Source: Pigmentiphaga kullae
GTDB taxonomy: Bacteria > Pseudomonadota > Gammaproteobacteria > Burkholderiales > Burkholderiaceae_B
Direction of reading: 5' to 3'
Length of the DNA stretch: 64,000 nt
Assembly: GCF_004216695.1 (NCBI RefSeq)
Contig: NZ_SGXC01000001.1
Span: forward strand, 1,798,001-1,862,000
Shown one piece after another: positions 16,845-25,415 of this stretch. A program made the translations under genes and the position numbers. The notes beneath the pieces were generated by a model. It was not told where the DNA came from. It did not search any database and saw only the letters and a program-made list of their open reading frames with translations. Within the stretch, counting starts at the first letter, position 1; each line of letters starts with the position of its first letter.

Positions 16845-17641
16845 CCATGGCCGCCGCGAACCAGGCGTTCCGCACCCGCCTGCGCGAGCGCGCGCCGCTG
16901 GGCGGGACGTTCGTCAAGACGCCCGCGTACCAGCACGTCGAGATCGCCGGCGGCGCCGGCCTGGACTTCGTCGTGCTCGATGCCGAGCATGCCGTGTTCG
17001 ATCCGGCCCAGCTGGACCAGTGTGTGCTGGCCGCCCGTGCCGCAAGCACGGCGGCGGTCGTGCGCCTGCCCGATCCCGGCGCCTCCAGCGTGCTGCGCGT
17101 GCTGGACATGGGAGCCGCGGGCGTGCTGGTGCCGCACGTGGTCGACGCCGCGTGCGCCCGCGAGATCGTCGCGCGGACGCGTTACGCCAGCGGTGTCCGC
17201 GGCTACAGCAATTCGCCGCGCTCGGGCGGATACGGCGCGCTGCCCATGGCCCGCCACATGCGGGAGGCCGATGCCGGCGCCAGCGTGCTGTGCCAGATCG
17301 AGGACCGCGCGGGCGTGGACAACATCGACGAGATCGCCGCCGTGCCCGGGGTCGATTGCCTGTTCATCGGACGCGCGGACCTGGCCGTTTCTTATGGCGT
17401 GGCGGAGCTCGATCACCCGCTGGTCGCGCAGGCGGTCGACAAGGTGATCCAGGCCGGAGCGGCCGCCGGGGTCGCCGTGGGCATTTTCCTGCCCGACGCC
17501 GGCGCGCTGGCCGCCTACGCCGCCCGCGGCGTCAGTCTGTTCGTGATCGGCTCCGACCAGAGCTGGCTGCGTACCGCCGCGCTGGGCCTGAACGGGCATA
17601 TGACCGCGGCCTTTCTTCAAACATCGGAGTGCAAACCATGA
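16841..17641 (+). CDS. HpcH/HpaI-family aldolase
   Basis: The protein has 266 residues in a TIM barrel. Family motifs are VVLDAEHAVFDPAQ near residue 45, VRLPDPGASSVLRVLDMGA, GVLVPHVVDA, CQIEDRAGVDNIDEI with the metal-binding Glu, and LFIGRADLAVSYG with the metal-binding Asp. The family cleaves 4-hydroxy-2-oxo acids to pyruvate plus an aldehyde. It could act on the last ring-opened or chain intermediate of this pathway. It overlaps both the cupin stop and the next gene's start, placing it firmly in one operon. Confidence 0.87.
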   Translation: MTMAAANQAFRTRLRERAPLGGTFVKTPAYQHVEIAGGAGLDFVVLDAEHAVFDPAQLDQCVLAARAASTAAVVRLPDPGASSVLRVLDMGAAGVLVPHVVDAACAREIVARTRYASGVRGYSNSPRSGGYGALPMARHMREADAGASVLCQIEDRAGVDNIDEIAAVPGVDCLFIGRADLAVSYGVAELDHPLVAQAVDKVIQAGAAAGVAVGIFLPDAGALAAYAARGVSLFVIGSDQSWLRTAALGLNGHMTAAFLQTSECKP

Positions 17642-18570
17642 ATACTTCCGCCGTCGCAACACCGGCCGCCGAGCTGGATCCCCGCGTCGAAAACCTCGTG
17701 CGGGGCGCCATCGACCTGCATTGCCACAGCGGCCCGTCGGTGATGGCTCGCTACCTGGACCACCTGGAGGCCATGCGGGAAGCTTCCGAGGCCGGTCTGA
17801 AGGCCGTGCTGCTGAAAGACCACTATTATTCGGCCACCCCGGTCACCTATCTGCTGAACAAGCACTTCAGCAACCTGGGCGTGCTCATGCTGTCGGGCGT
17901 GCCGCTGAACAACGCGGTGGGCGGCCTGAACGTGCACGCGGTCGAGCACGGCATCAAGCTGGGCGCGCGCCTGGTGTGGATGCCGACGTTCTCGTCGGCC
18001 AACCACATCGACCATCACAAGCAGGATCACAAGTTCACCGAGAAATTCCCGCAGACCAAGAAGAAGATGATCGATCCGGTGCCGCTCACGGTGCTGGATG
18101 CCAACGGCAAGCTCAAGGAAGAGGTCAAGGACATCCTCGACCTGATCGCCGAGGCCGACGTGGTGCTGTCGGCGGGGCACCTGCATATCTCGGAGATCTG
18201 GCCGCTGTTCGACGAGGCCCGCAAGCGGGGCGTCAAGCGCCTGCTGGTCAATCATCCCACCTACGTGGTGGATGCCACGCTCGACGACATGAAGGTGCTG
18301 GCGCGCGATGGCGTCTACATGGAGCATTCGATGTGCATGTGGGTGCCCGGCTCCAAGTTCAAGTTCTACGAGCCGGAGTTCCTGCGCCAGATCATCGAGG
18401 CCGGCACGGTGGACCGGACCATACTCGGGTCGGATCTGGGCCAGCAGGGCAATCCGCGGATCGTGGACGGTTTCCGCCACGTGATCCGCACCTGCCTGGA
18501 CCTGGGCTACGGCGAGGCGGAAGTTCGTAAAATGACTTCCACGAACGCATCCGCCCTGATGGGTATCTAA
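17638..18570 (+). CDS. DUF6282-type metal-dependent hydrolase
   Basis: The protein has 310 residues with an amidohydrolase-like pattern: IDLHCHSGPSVMARYLDH with the His-x-His metal pair near residue 24, LLKDHYYSATPVTYL, SAGHLHISE, VNHPTYVVDATLDD and LGSDLGQQGNP with a late Asp. It has no signal peptide. The family is uncharacterised and often sits in catabolic clusters with cupins or IclR regulators. A hydrolase acting on an amide, lactone or similar bond is plausible. The start overlaps the aldolase stop by four bases. Confidence 0.8.
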   Translation: MNTSAVATPAAELDPRVENLVRGAIDLHCHSGPSVMARYLDHLEAMREASEAGLKAVLLKDHYYSATPVTYLLNKHFSNLGVLMLSGVPLNNAVGGLNVHAVEHGIKLGARLVWMPTFSSANHIDHHKQDHKFTEKFPQTKKKMIDPVPLTVLDANGKLKEEVKDILDLIAEADVVLSAGHLHISEIWPLFDEARKRGVKRLLVNHPTYVVDATLDDMKVLARDGVYMEHSMCMWVPGSKFKFYEPEFLRQIIEAGTVDRTILGSDLGQQGNPRIVDGFRHVIRTCLDLGYGEAEVRKMTSTNASALMGI

Positions 18571-18578
18571 GGAGAGGT

Positions 18579-19445
18579 ATGAGGACCAGCGCCGCAAAGA
18601 AGACGGAACCGGAAGCACCCGCGACCTCGGCCAAGGGGGCGGGACCCGCGCTGCTGGAGTCGGTGGCCATCGTCTTCACGATACTCGATCAACTGGCCGC
18701 GGCGCGACGTCCGCTGGGCGTGACCGAGCTGGCGCTGGCCATCGACGAGCCCAAGCCGCGCGTCTACCGGCACCTGGCTTCCCTGCGGCAGCTCGGCGTC
18801 GTCGAACAGGACCTGGTCAGCGAGAAATACCGGCTGGGCGCCAAGCTGGTGTCCTACGGAACGGCCGCGGGCGAGCAGTTCGACCTGCGGCTGATCGCCG
18901 ATCCCTACCTGACGCAGCTGCGCGACCAGACCAGCCAGACGGCGCTGCTGTCCGCGGTCACCGAGGATTCGGCGCTGGTGATCTCGTCGGTGGAGTCGAC
19001 CAACCAGGTCTGCATCACCGTCAAGCCCGGCAACCGCGTGCCGCACCATTGCTCGGCCCAGGGTCGGATCGTGCTGGCCTACTGCGACCCCGCCACGCAG
19101 CGCAAGATCCTCCGGCGCGAGCTGCAAGCCTATACCGACCGCTCCATGGTCGAACCGGCGCGCATCCTGGAACGGCTGGCGCTGATACGCGAGCGGCTGT
19201 TCGAAGAAGCCAACGGCGAAGTGCTCGAAGGCATCAACGTGCTGGCCGCGCCCATTTTCCGCGGCGCCGAGAAGGGCGACGAGCTGATGGGCATCATAGG
19301 CGTGATCGGCGCGAGCAAGGACGTGCCTTCGCCGCCGCCCCCCGGAATGGTCAAGCTGGTGCAGCAGGCCGCGGCGGCGCTGACCGAGCGCCTGAACGGG
19401 GTTTCCTACGAGCGCCTGGGGTTGGCCCGCGCCGGGAAGAACTGA
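18579..19445 (+). CDS. IclR-family transcriptional regulator
   Basis: The protein has 288 residues. An N-terminal winged helix (about 25-85, with PLGVTELALAIDEPKPRVYRHL) is followed by the IclR ligand domain (about 100-275). It is encoded in line with the catabolic genes, 8 bp after the DUF6282 gene, and so is likely to control its own operon in response to a pathway metabolite. The dyad at 15307-15338, next to the cluster promoter, is the obvious candidate target. Confidence 0.92.
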   Translation: MRTSAAKKTEPEAPATSAKGAGPALLESVAIVFTILDQLAAARRPLGVTELALAIDEPKPRVYRHLASLRQLGVVEQDLVSEKYRLGAKLVSYGTAAGEQFDLRLIADPYLTQLRDQTSQTALLSAVTEDSALVISSVESTNQVCITVKPGNRVPHHCSAQGRIVLAYCDPATQRKILRRELQAYTDRSMVEPARILERLALIRERLFEEANGEVLEGINVLAAPIFRGAEKGDELMGIIGVIGASKDVPSPPPPGMVKLVQQAAAALTERLNGVSYERLGLARAGKN

Positions 19446-19485
19446 AGCGATCCGGGCGTGCCCGTCGCAATCCGAAGAGAATTCC

Positions 19486-20538
19486 ATGTCCAGACTCGAA
19501 GTGGCAGTGGGGGCACTGCCCTTGAAGAATCCCGTGATCTGCGGATCGGGGGAACACACCATGACGGCCGACGGTATCCGCGCCGCCCTGCGGGCGGGCG
19601 TGGGGGCCGTGGTCGCCAAGTCCGTCAATGAATCGGCCGCGGCCAAGCAGCAGTTGGACCGCACCGACTACGCGCTGCTGGGCAGCGACTGGCGCCGGCT
19701 GCCTTGGAACTTCGCGCCGCCGGCGGACGCGCAGCTGCTGTGCCGCTCGGGCCTGATCCAACTGGAGTTCGAGCCCTGGATGGAGCAACTGGTCGCGCTG
19801 GATCGCGAAGCCGCGGCGCAGGGCGCCTACGTCATCCCCAGCCTGATCCTGAGCGATCTCGACCAGTGCGCGCGCTATGCGCGGGCCATCGAGCAGATGG
19901 GCCTGCGGGTACTGGAAGTGAACATCGGCGCGCCCCATGGCGAGGAAGCGGCGCGCGGCGCCATCGTGCTGGAACGCAGCAGCGAACGCATCACGGCCAT
20001 CGTCCGCACGCTGCGTGCCGCGACCCGGCTGCCGCTGTGGATCAAGCTGACCGGGCAGAGCGAGGACGTCGCGGCCCTGGCCGACGCGGCCAGACAGGCG
20101 GGCGCGGACGCGGTCGTGATGATGGGACGCTTCATGGGCTTCCTGCCCGACCTGGACACCGAAGCGCCCGTGCTGGGCACTTCCGCCGCGCTGGGCGGCG
20201 GCTGGGCGCTGCCGCTGACGGCGCGCTGGCTGGCGCTGAGCCGCAGGCGGCTCGGGCCGGACTATCCGCTGCTGGCCACCAACGGCGCGCGCAGCGGCCA
20301 TGACGTGGCCCGGTTCCTGCTGGCCGGCGCCTGTGCCACCGAGATGACCTCGGCCGTGTTCACCGGCGGCTACGAGGTGCTGGCGCGCAGCGTGCGCGAA
20401 CTGGACGAGTACGTGCAGAGCCGGGGCAAGCGCGCCGCCGACCTGCTGGGCGTGGCGGCCGACCGGCTGGCGTCCTACGCCGACCAGGACTCGCGCCCCG
20501 GGTACTGGCAGACCTTCGTGCCGCCCGCGGCGGCCTGA
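19486..20538 (+). CDS. Dihydroorotate/dihydropyrimidine dehydrogenase-like flavoprotein
   Basis: The protein has 350 residues with an FMN-binding barrel of the PyrD/PreA type. LPLKNPVICGSGEHTMTADG near the N-terminus, VGAVVAKSVN, a VNIGAPHGEE segment, LWIKLTGQSEDV and LLATNGARSGHDVARFLLAGA match family positions. It lacks the iron-sulfur region of PreA and the membrane helix of PyrD, and probably reduces or oxidises a small ring or unsaturated acid. The substrate is unknown. It is the last gene of the IclR-linked cluster, followed by a hairpin. Confidence 0.8.
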   Translation: MSRLEVAVGALPLKNPVICGSGEHTMTADGIRAALRAGVGAVVAKSVNESAAAKQQLDRTDYALLGSDWRRLPWNFAPPADAQLLCRSGLIQLEFEPWMEQLVALDREAAAQGAYVIPSLILSDLDQCARYARAIEQMGLRVLEVNIGAPHGEEAARGAIVLERSSERITAIVRTLRAATRLPLWIKLTGQSEDVAALADAARQAGADAVVMMGRFMGFLPDLDTEAPVLGTSAALGGGWALPLTARWLALSRRRLGPDYPLLATNGARSGHDVARFLLAGACATEMTSAVFTGGYEVLARSVRELDEYVQSRGKRAADLLGVAADRLASYADQDSRPGYWQTFVPPAAA

Positions 20539-20545
20539 GCCGTCG

Positions 20546-20572
20546 CAACAGGCAGCCCTGGGGCTGCCTTGT
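20546..20572. terminator. Hairpin between convergent genes, probable two-way terminator
   Basis: GGCAGCCC/GGGCTGCC forms a strong stem with short flanking AACA/TTGTT sequences. It lies between the stops of the dehydrogenase-like gene and metY. The T tract is weak. Confidence 0.5.
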
Positions 20573-20579
20573 TCCCGGA

Positions 20580-21854
20580 TCAGGCCGCGGCCAGCGCCTG
20601 GTCCAGGTCGGCGATCAGGTCGTCCAGGTGCTCGATGCCGATGGACAGTCGCAGCATGTCCTCGCTCACGCCGGCCTTCTTCAGCTCGTCGGCGTCGAGT
20701 TGGCGGTGGGTGGTGGAAGCGGGATGCGTGGCCAGCGAGCGCGCGTCGCCGATATTGACCAGCCGTGTGAAGAGCTTGAGCGCGTCCAGCACCCGGGCGC
20801 CGGCTTCGCGGCCGCCGGTCTTCAATCCGAACGACAGGATGCCCGAGGCGCGCCCGCCCATGTAGCGCCGGGCCAGACGGTGGTCGGGGTGGCCCGGCAG
20901 CCCGGCGTAGTTGACCCAGCCCACCTTGGGGTGGTCCTGCAGGTACTGGGCGATGGCCTGGCTGTTGTCGCAGATGCGGTCCATGCGCAGGGGCAGGGTC
21001 TCGATGCCTTGCAGCACCAGGAAGGCGTTGAAGGGCGACAGCGCGGCGCCGGTATTGCGCAGCGGCACGACGCGCGCCCGGCCGATGAAGGCCGCTTCGC
21101 CCAGGGCTTCGGTGTAGACCACGCCGTGGTACGAGACGTCGGGCTCGTTCAGCCGGCGGAAGCGGTCCTTGTGCTTCGCCCAGGGGAATTTTCCGCTGTC
21201 CACGATGGCGCCCGCCATGCTGTTGCCGTGGCCGCCCATGTACTTGGTCAGCGCGTGCACCACGATGTCGGCGCCGTGCTCGAACGGCCGGCACAGATAG
21301 GGGCTGGGCACGGTGTTGTCCACGATCAGGGGGATGCCGTGGGCGTGCGCGATGTCCGCCAGGGCGGCGATGTCGGTGACGTTGCCCAGCGGGTTGCCCA
21401 CCGATTCGCAGAAAATGGCCTTGGTCCGCGCATCGATCAGCGGGGCGAACGAGGCGGGGTCGGACGGATCGGCGAAGCGCGTCTCCAGTCCCTGCTGCGG
21501 GAAGGTATGGGCGAACAGGTTGTAGGTGCCGCCGTACAGGGTACTGGCCGCGACGATGTTGTCGCCGGCTTCGGCGATGGTCTGTATGGCATAGGTGATG
21601 GCCGCCATGCCCGAGGCCAGCGCCAGCGCGCCCACGCCGCCTTCGAGCGCGGCCACGCGCTTCTCCAGCACGTCGGTCGTGGGGTTCATGATGCGGGTGT
21701 AGATGTTGCCCGGCACCTTCAGGTCGAACAGGTCGGCGCCGTGCTGCGCGCTGTCGAAGGAATAGGCGACCGTCTGGTAGATGGGCACGGCCACCGCGTG
21801 GGTCGTGGGTTCGGGGCTGTAGCCGGCGTGTACCGCCAGGGTTTCTATTTTCAT
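20580..21854 (-). CDS. metY: O-acetylhomoserine aminocarboxypropyltransferase
   Basis: The protein has 424 residues of the Cys/Met metabolism PLP family. Motifs include [16 protein letters not shown], the [21 protein letters not shown] region, and the PLP Lys in [16 protein letters not shown] near residue 208. It makes homocysteine from O-acetylhomoserine and sulfide, or methionine from methanethiol. The ATG at 21854 gives the family start [16 protein letters not shown]. It is transcribed on its own, against the preceding catabolic cluster. Confidence 0.93.
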   Translation of the reverse strand: MKIETLAVHAGYSPEPTTHAVAVPIYQTVAYSFDSAQHGADLFDLKVPGNIYTRIMNPTTDVLEKRVAALEGGVGALALASGMAAITYAIQTIAEAGDNIVAASTLYGGTYNLFAHTFPQQGLETRFADPSDPASFAPLIDARTKAIFCESVGNPLGNVTDIAALADIAHAHGIPLIVDNTVPSPYLCRPFEHGADIVVHALTKYMGGHGNSMAGAIVDSGKFPWAKHKDRFRRLNEPDVSYHGVVYTEALGEAAFIGRARVVPLRNTGAALSPFNAFLVLQGIETLPLRMDRICDNSQAIAQYLQDHPKVGWVNYAGLPGHPDHRLARRYMGGRASGILSFGLKTGGREAGARVLDALKLFTRLVNIGDARSLATHPASTTHRQLDADELKKAGVSEDMLRLSIGIEHLDDLIADLDQALAAA

Positions 21855-21948
21855 GGGCTGTCTCCGCAGGTTGCGCTTCGATGAACGGCGCATTATGCGC
21901 GAGGATGCGCATCGGAAACAGCCCTTGGGAGCAGGGCCCGCCTGCGCC

Positions 21949-22926
21949 TTACTCCATCCTGATCCCGCGCGACTCGATCAGCTCGCGCCCGCTCTTGATC
22001 TCCGATGCAAGGTAGTCGCGCAGCTCGGCGGGCGATCCGCCTATGGGTTCGGCGCCGATCGAGGCCAGCGTGCCCTGCACCTTGGGTGTCTTGAGCGCGT
22101 CGCGCATGGCCCGGTTCAGCTTGTCGATGACGGCGGGCGGCGTGCCGGCCGGGGCGAAGGCAGCGAACCACGGCGTCAGTTCATAGCCGGGCAGGCCGGC
22201 CTCGGCCACCGTCGGCACGTTGGGCAGCGCGGCCGACCGCTTCCTGGTGGTGACCGCGATGGGGACGAGCTTGCCGGCGTCGATGTGCGGCTTGGACGAG
22301 GTGATGCTGTCGAACATGTAGTCGACCTGCCCGCCCAGCATGTCGGCGATCGCCGGGCCGCTGCCCTTGTAGGGCACGTGCAGCATCTGCACGCCGGCCA
22401 TCTTGGCGAACAGCTCGCCCGCCAGGTGGATGGAGGTGCCCACGCCGGCCGAGGCATAGGTGTACTTGCCGGGATGCGCCTTGGCCAGCGCGATGACTTC
22501 CGGCACGGTCCTGGCCTGGATGCGCTGCGGATTGACCACCAGCACGTTGGGAACGACGGCCAGCAGCGAGATGGGCGTGAAGTCCTTGACCGGATCGTAG
22601 GCCATGTCCGGATACAGCGCGGGATTCACCGCCATGCCGTTGGCCACGATCATGATGGTGTAGCCGTCCGGCCTGGCGCGCGCCACCGCGGTGGCGCCGA
22701 TGTTGCCGCCAGCGCCCGCGCGGTTCTCGATCACGAAGGACTGGCCCAGGCTCTTGCCCATGGCTTCGCCCAGCGTGCGGGCGATGTTGTCCATGGCGCC
22801 GCCCGGCGGGAAGGGAACGATCCAGCGAACGGGACGGTCCGGATAATTGTCGCCTGCGGCCGCGGCGAGCGGCAGGGCAGACAGGGCGGCAAGGGCCAGG
22901 GCGGTCGTCTTGTGCAAGGGTTTCAT
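21949..22926 (-). CDS. Bug-family binding protein in the cat operon
   Basis: The protein has 325 residues: a signal peptide (about 1-24), YPDRPVRWIVPFPPGGAMDN, an INVENRAGAGGN-type segment and HVPYKGSGPAIADMLGGQVD. It lies 48 bp after catC on the same strand, so it is probably co-transcribed with catB and catC. That position suggests a ligand such as muconate, benzoate or a lactone, but no ligand residue proves it. No TctA or TctB partner is nearby. Confidence 0.88.
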   Translation of the reverse strand: MKPLHKTTALALAALSALPLAAAAGDNYPDRPVRWIVPFPPGGAMDNIARTLGEAMGKSLGQSFVIENRAGAGGNIGATAVARARPDGYTIMIVANGMAVNPALYPDMAYDPVKDFTPISLLAVVPNVLVVNPQRIQARTVPEVIALAKAHPGKYTYASAGVGTSIHLAGELFAKMAGVQMLHVPYKGSGPAIADMLGGQVDYMFDSITSSKPHIDAGKLVPIAVTTRKRSAALPNVPTVAEAGLPGYELTPWFAAFAPAGTPPAVIDKLNRAMRDALKTPKVQGTLASIGAEPIGGSPAELRDYLASEIKSGRELIESRGIRME

Positions 22927-22974
22927 CGTTGTCTCCGATATGAATAGTAGATACGGATGGGCCGCCGGGGGCGT

Positions 22975-23253
22975 TCAGTGGATGGACGAGGGGTGGCGGG
23001 CCAGCGGCGTGACGTGGATCTGCATGTACGGAAACAGCGGCAGCGACGACAGCAGGGTATGCAGCTCGTCGTTGTCGGCCACGTCGAAGATGCTGTAGTT
23101 GGCGTATTCGCCCACCACGCGGTAGAGCTGCGGCCATTTGCCCTGCCGTTGCAGGCCCTGGGAATAGGCCTTCTCGGTGGCCTTCAGCGCATCGGCTTCT
23201 TCCTTGGGCATGGACGGCGGCAGGCGGACATCCATGCGGACGAGGAACAACAT
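22975..23253 (-). CDS. catC: Muconolactone delta-isomerase
   Basis: The protein has 92 residues matching the whole family length. LFLVRMDVRLPPSMP opens it, with a conserved QGKWPQLYRVVGEYANYSIFD-type centre (residues about 36-56) and LPLFPYMQIHVTPLARHPSS near the end. It converts muconolactone to 3-oxoadipate enol-lactone in the catechol branch of the beta-ketoadipate pathway. It follows catB by 25 bp. Confidence 0.93.
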   Translation of the reverse strand: MLFLVRMDVRLPPSMPKEEADALKATEKAYSQGLQRQGKWPQLYRVVGEYANYSIFDVADNDELHTLLSSLPLFPYMQIHVTPLARHPSSIH

Positions 23254-23278
23254 GTGATTCTCCTGGTGATGCGGCGCT

Positions 23279-24403
23279 TCAGCGATCGCGGCGATAGCGC
23301 CTGAGTTTTTCTTCGTCCAGCGCCAATCCCAGACCTGGTCCGGTGGGCAGCGCCATCGAAAATTCCTGATAGGCGGGGCGCTGCCGGACGACGTCGTCGA
23401 CCAGCAGCAAGGGGCCGAACAGTTCGGTGCCCCATTCCAGCCGGGGCAGCGTGGCGAAGGCGTGCGCGGCAGCCACAGTGCCTATGCTGCCTTCCAGCAT
23501 GGTGCCGCCGTACAGCGCCATGCCCGCGGCGTCGCCGACCGCGGCGGTGCGCAGCACTTCGTAGAGGCCGCCCGACTTGGAAATCTTCAAGGCCAGGACG
23601 TCGGCCGCGCCCTGGCGGGCGAGATCCATGGCGTCTTCGGGGCTGTGCACGGCCTCGTCGGCCATGATGGGCACGACGAAGCGCGCCGCCAGCCTGGCCA
23701 TGCCGGCGCGATGGGCGCGTGGCAGCGGCTGTTCGATCAGGTCGACCCCGGCCGCTTCCAGCCGGGCAATGCCGGTGGCCGCCTGCGATTCGCTCCAGGC
23801 CTGGTTCACGTCCACGGTCACGCGCGCCCGCGCGCCCAGCGCCTCCTTGATGGCGCAGACGTGGGCCACGTCCTCGGCCACGGAGCGGCGGCCGATCTTC
23901 AGCTTGAAGGTGTCGTGCCGCCGCGCGGCCAGCAGGGACTCGGCCTCTTCGATGTCGCGCCGGGTATCGCCGCTGGCCAGCGTCCAGAGCACGGGCACGG
24001 CATCGCGCACGGCGCCGCCCAGCAACGTCGAGACCGGCACGCCCAGGCGCTTGCCCTGCGCATCGAGCAGCGCCGTCTCCAGCGCCGACTTGGCGAAAGT
24101 GTTGCCGCGCGCCACCCGGTTCATGCGCTGCGCCGCGGCCAGCACGTTCGAGGCATCCAGCCCCAGCAGCGCCGGGGCCAGGTAGGTGTCGATGGCGAGC
24201 TTGATGCCCTCGGGGCTTTCCTCGCCATAGCTCAGCCCACCGATGGTGGTGGCTTCTCCCAGCCCTTCCATGCCGTCGGAACACCGCAGGCGCACGATGA
24301 CGAGCGTCTGCACGTTCATGACCGTCATCGCCAGTTGGTGGGCACGGATGGTGGGCAGGTCGACCAGGATGGCCTCGATCGACTCGATGCAGGGGGAAAC
24401 CAT
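23279..24403 (-). CDS. catB: Muconate cycloisomerase
   Basis: The protein has 374 residues of the enolase superfamily. Visible active-site elements are the KLKIGRR lysine pair near residue 165, the metal ligands in VTVDVNQAW, LIEQPLP and MADEAV, and the LKISKSGG lysine. It turns cis,cis-muconate into muconolactone. The divergent catR gene and the catC gene after it make up a standard cat module. The catechol 1,2-dioxygenase gene catA is absent from the window. Confidence 0.93.
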   Translation of the reverse strand: MVSPCIESIEAILVDLPTIRAHQLAMTVMNVQTLVIVRLRCSDGMEGLGEATTIGGLSYGEESPEGIKLAIDTYLAPALLGLDASNVLAAAQRMNRVARGNTFAKSALETALLDAQGKRLGVPVSTLLGGAVRDAVPVLWTLASGDTRRDIEEAESLLAARRHDTFKLKIGRRSVAEDVAHVCAIKEALGARARVTVDVNQAWSESQAATGIARLEAAGVDLIEQPLPRAHRAGMARLAARFVVPIMADEAVHSPEDAMDLARQGAADVLALKISKSGGLYEVLRTAAVGDAAGMALYGGTMLEGSIGTVAAAHAFATLPRLEWGTELFGPLLLVDDVVRQRPAYQEFSMALPTGPGLGLALDEEKLRRYRRDR

Positions 24404-24484
24404 ACTTTTCCGGTTCGTTTTGATTCGGGAAGTCAGTATGGGATTCGATTTTTCGTGCGTCCAAGACTATATTCGGCGTTTTCA

Positions 24485-24499
24485 ATACCAAAAAAGTAT
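24485..24499. promoter_or_regulatory. LysR-type binding box in the catB-catR spacer
   Basis: A 15-bp inverted repeat ATAC-N7-GTAT ends two bases before the catR start codon. It fits the LysR pattern and resembles known CatR/BenM recognition half-sites. Its position over the catR ribosome binding region suggests autorepression of catR. Activation of catB would need a second site nearer 24404-24440. Confidence 0.6.
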
Positions 24500-24501
24500 C
24501 G

Positions 24502-25413
24502 ATGGACGTCAAGCAGCTCCGATACTTCCAGGCCGTGGCGCAGGAAATGAACGTCACGCGCGCGGCCGAGAAACTACACATGGCCCAGCCGCCGCTCAGC
24601 CGTCAGATCCGTGCGCTCGAAGACGAACTCGGGGTGCTCCTGTTCGAGCGCACGGGGCGATCGCTGCGATTGACGGAGGCCGGCCGCTTCCTGCTCGAGC
24701 ATTCGCTGCAATTGACGGCGCGCTTCCAGGAAATCGCCGAGGCCACGCGCCGCATCGGCCAGCAAGGGCGGCGCTGGTTCGGCGTGGGCTTCGTGCCGTC
24801 CACGCTGTACGGCTTCGTGCCGGAGCTGATACGCCGCCTGCGGGGCGCGGACCGGCACGTCGAAGTGGGCCTGTCCGAGTTGACGACCCTGCAGCAGATG
24901 GAGGCGCTCAAGGCGGGGCGCATCGACATCGGGTTCGGGCGCATCCTGTTCGACGATCCGGATATCGAACGCAAGGTGCTGATGGCCGAGCCGCTGGTAG
25001 CGGTGGTGGCGCGCTCGCACCCGCTGGCCAGGCGCGCGCGGCACGGGGTGCGCGCGGCCGAACTGGCGGTGCAGCCCTTCATCCTGTATCCGGCGCGCCC
25101 CCGGCCCAGCTATGCCGATCATGTGCTGGGCTTGTTCCGCGCGGCCGGCCATGGGCTGGACGTGGTCCAGGAAGCCAACGAACTGCAGACCGCCATCGGG
25201 CTGGTCGCGGCCGGACTGGGCGTGACCGTGGTGCCCGCGTCGGTGCAGCGCCTGCAGCGCGAAGACATTGCCTATGTGCCGCTGGACAGCCCGGGCTTCA
25301 CCTCGCCGGTGATCGTGAGCCGCCGCCGGGACGACCGTTCACCGTTCCTGCTGCAGGCCAGCGCGCTGGCCGACGAACTGGCGGCCCAGGAGTCGCGCGC
25401 GCATGCGCGCTAG
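24502..25413 (+). CDS. catR: LysR-family regulator of the cat operon
   Basis: The protein has 303 residues. The N-terminal winged helix reads MDVKQLRYFQAVAQEMNVTR and continues with AAEKLHMAQPPLSRQI, very close to CatR/BenM. A periplasmic-binding-protein-like effector domain spans about 95-295. In this subgroup cis,cis-muconate is the usual inducer. It is divergent from catB and its stop is two bases from the end of the convergent dioxygenase gene. Confidence 0.92.
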   Translation: MDVKQLRYFQAVAQEMNVTRAAEKLHMAQPPLSRQIRALEDELGVLLFERTGRSLRLTEAGRFLLEHSLQLTARFQEIAEATRRIGQQGRRWFGVGFVPSTLYGFVPELIRRLRGADRHVEVGLSELTTLQQMEALKAGRIDIGFGRILFDDPDIERKVLMAEPLVAVVARSHPLARRARHGVRAAELAVQPFILYPARPRPSYADHVLGLFRAAGHGLDVVQEANELQTAIGLVAAGLGVTVVPASVQRLQREDIAYVPLDSPGFTSPVIVSRRRDDRSPFLLQASALADELAAQESRAHAR

Positions 25414-25415
25414 GC

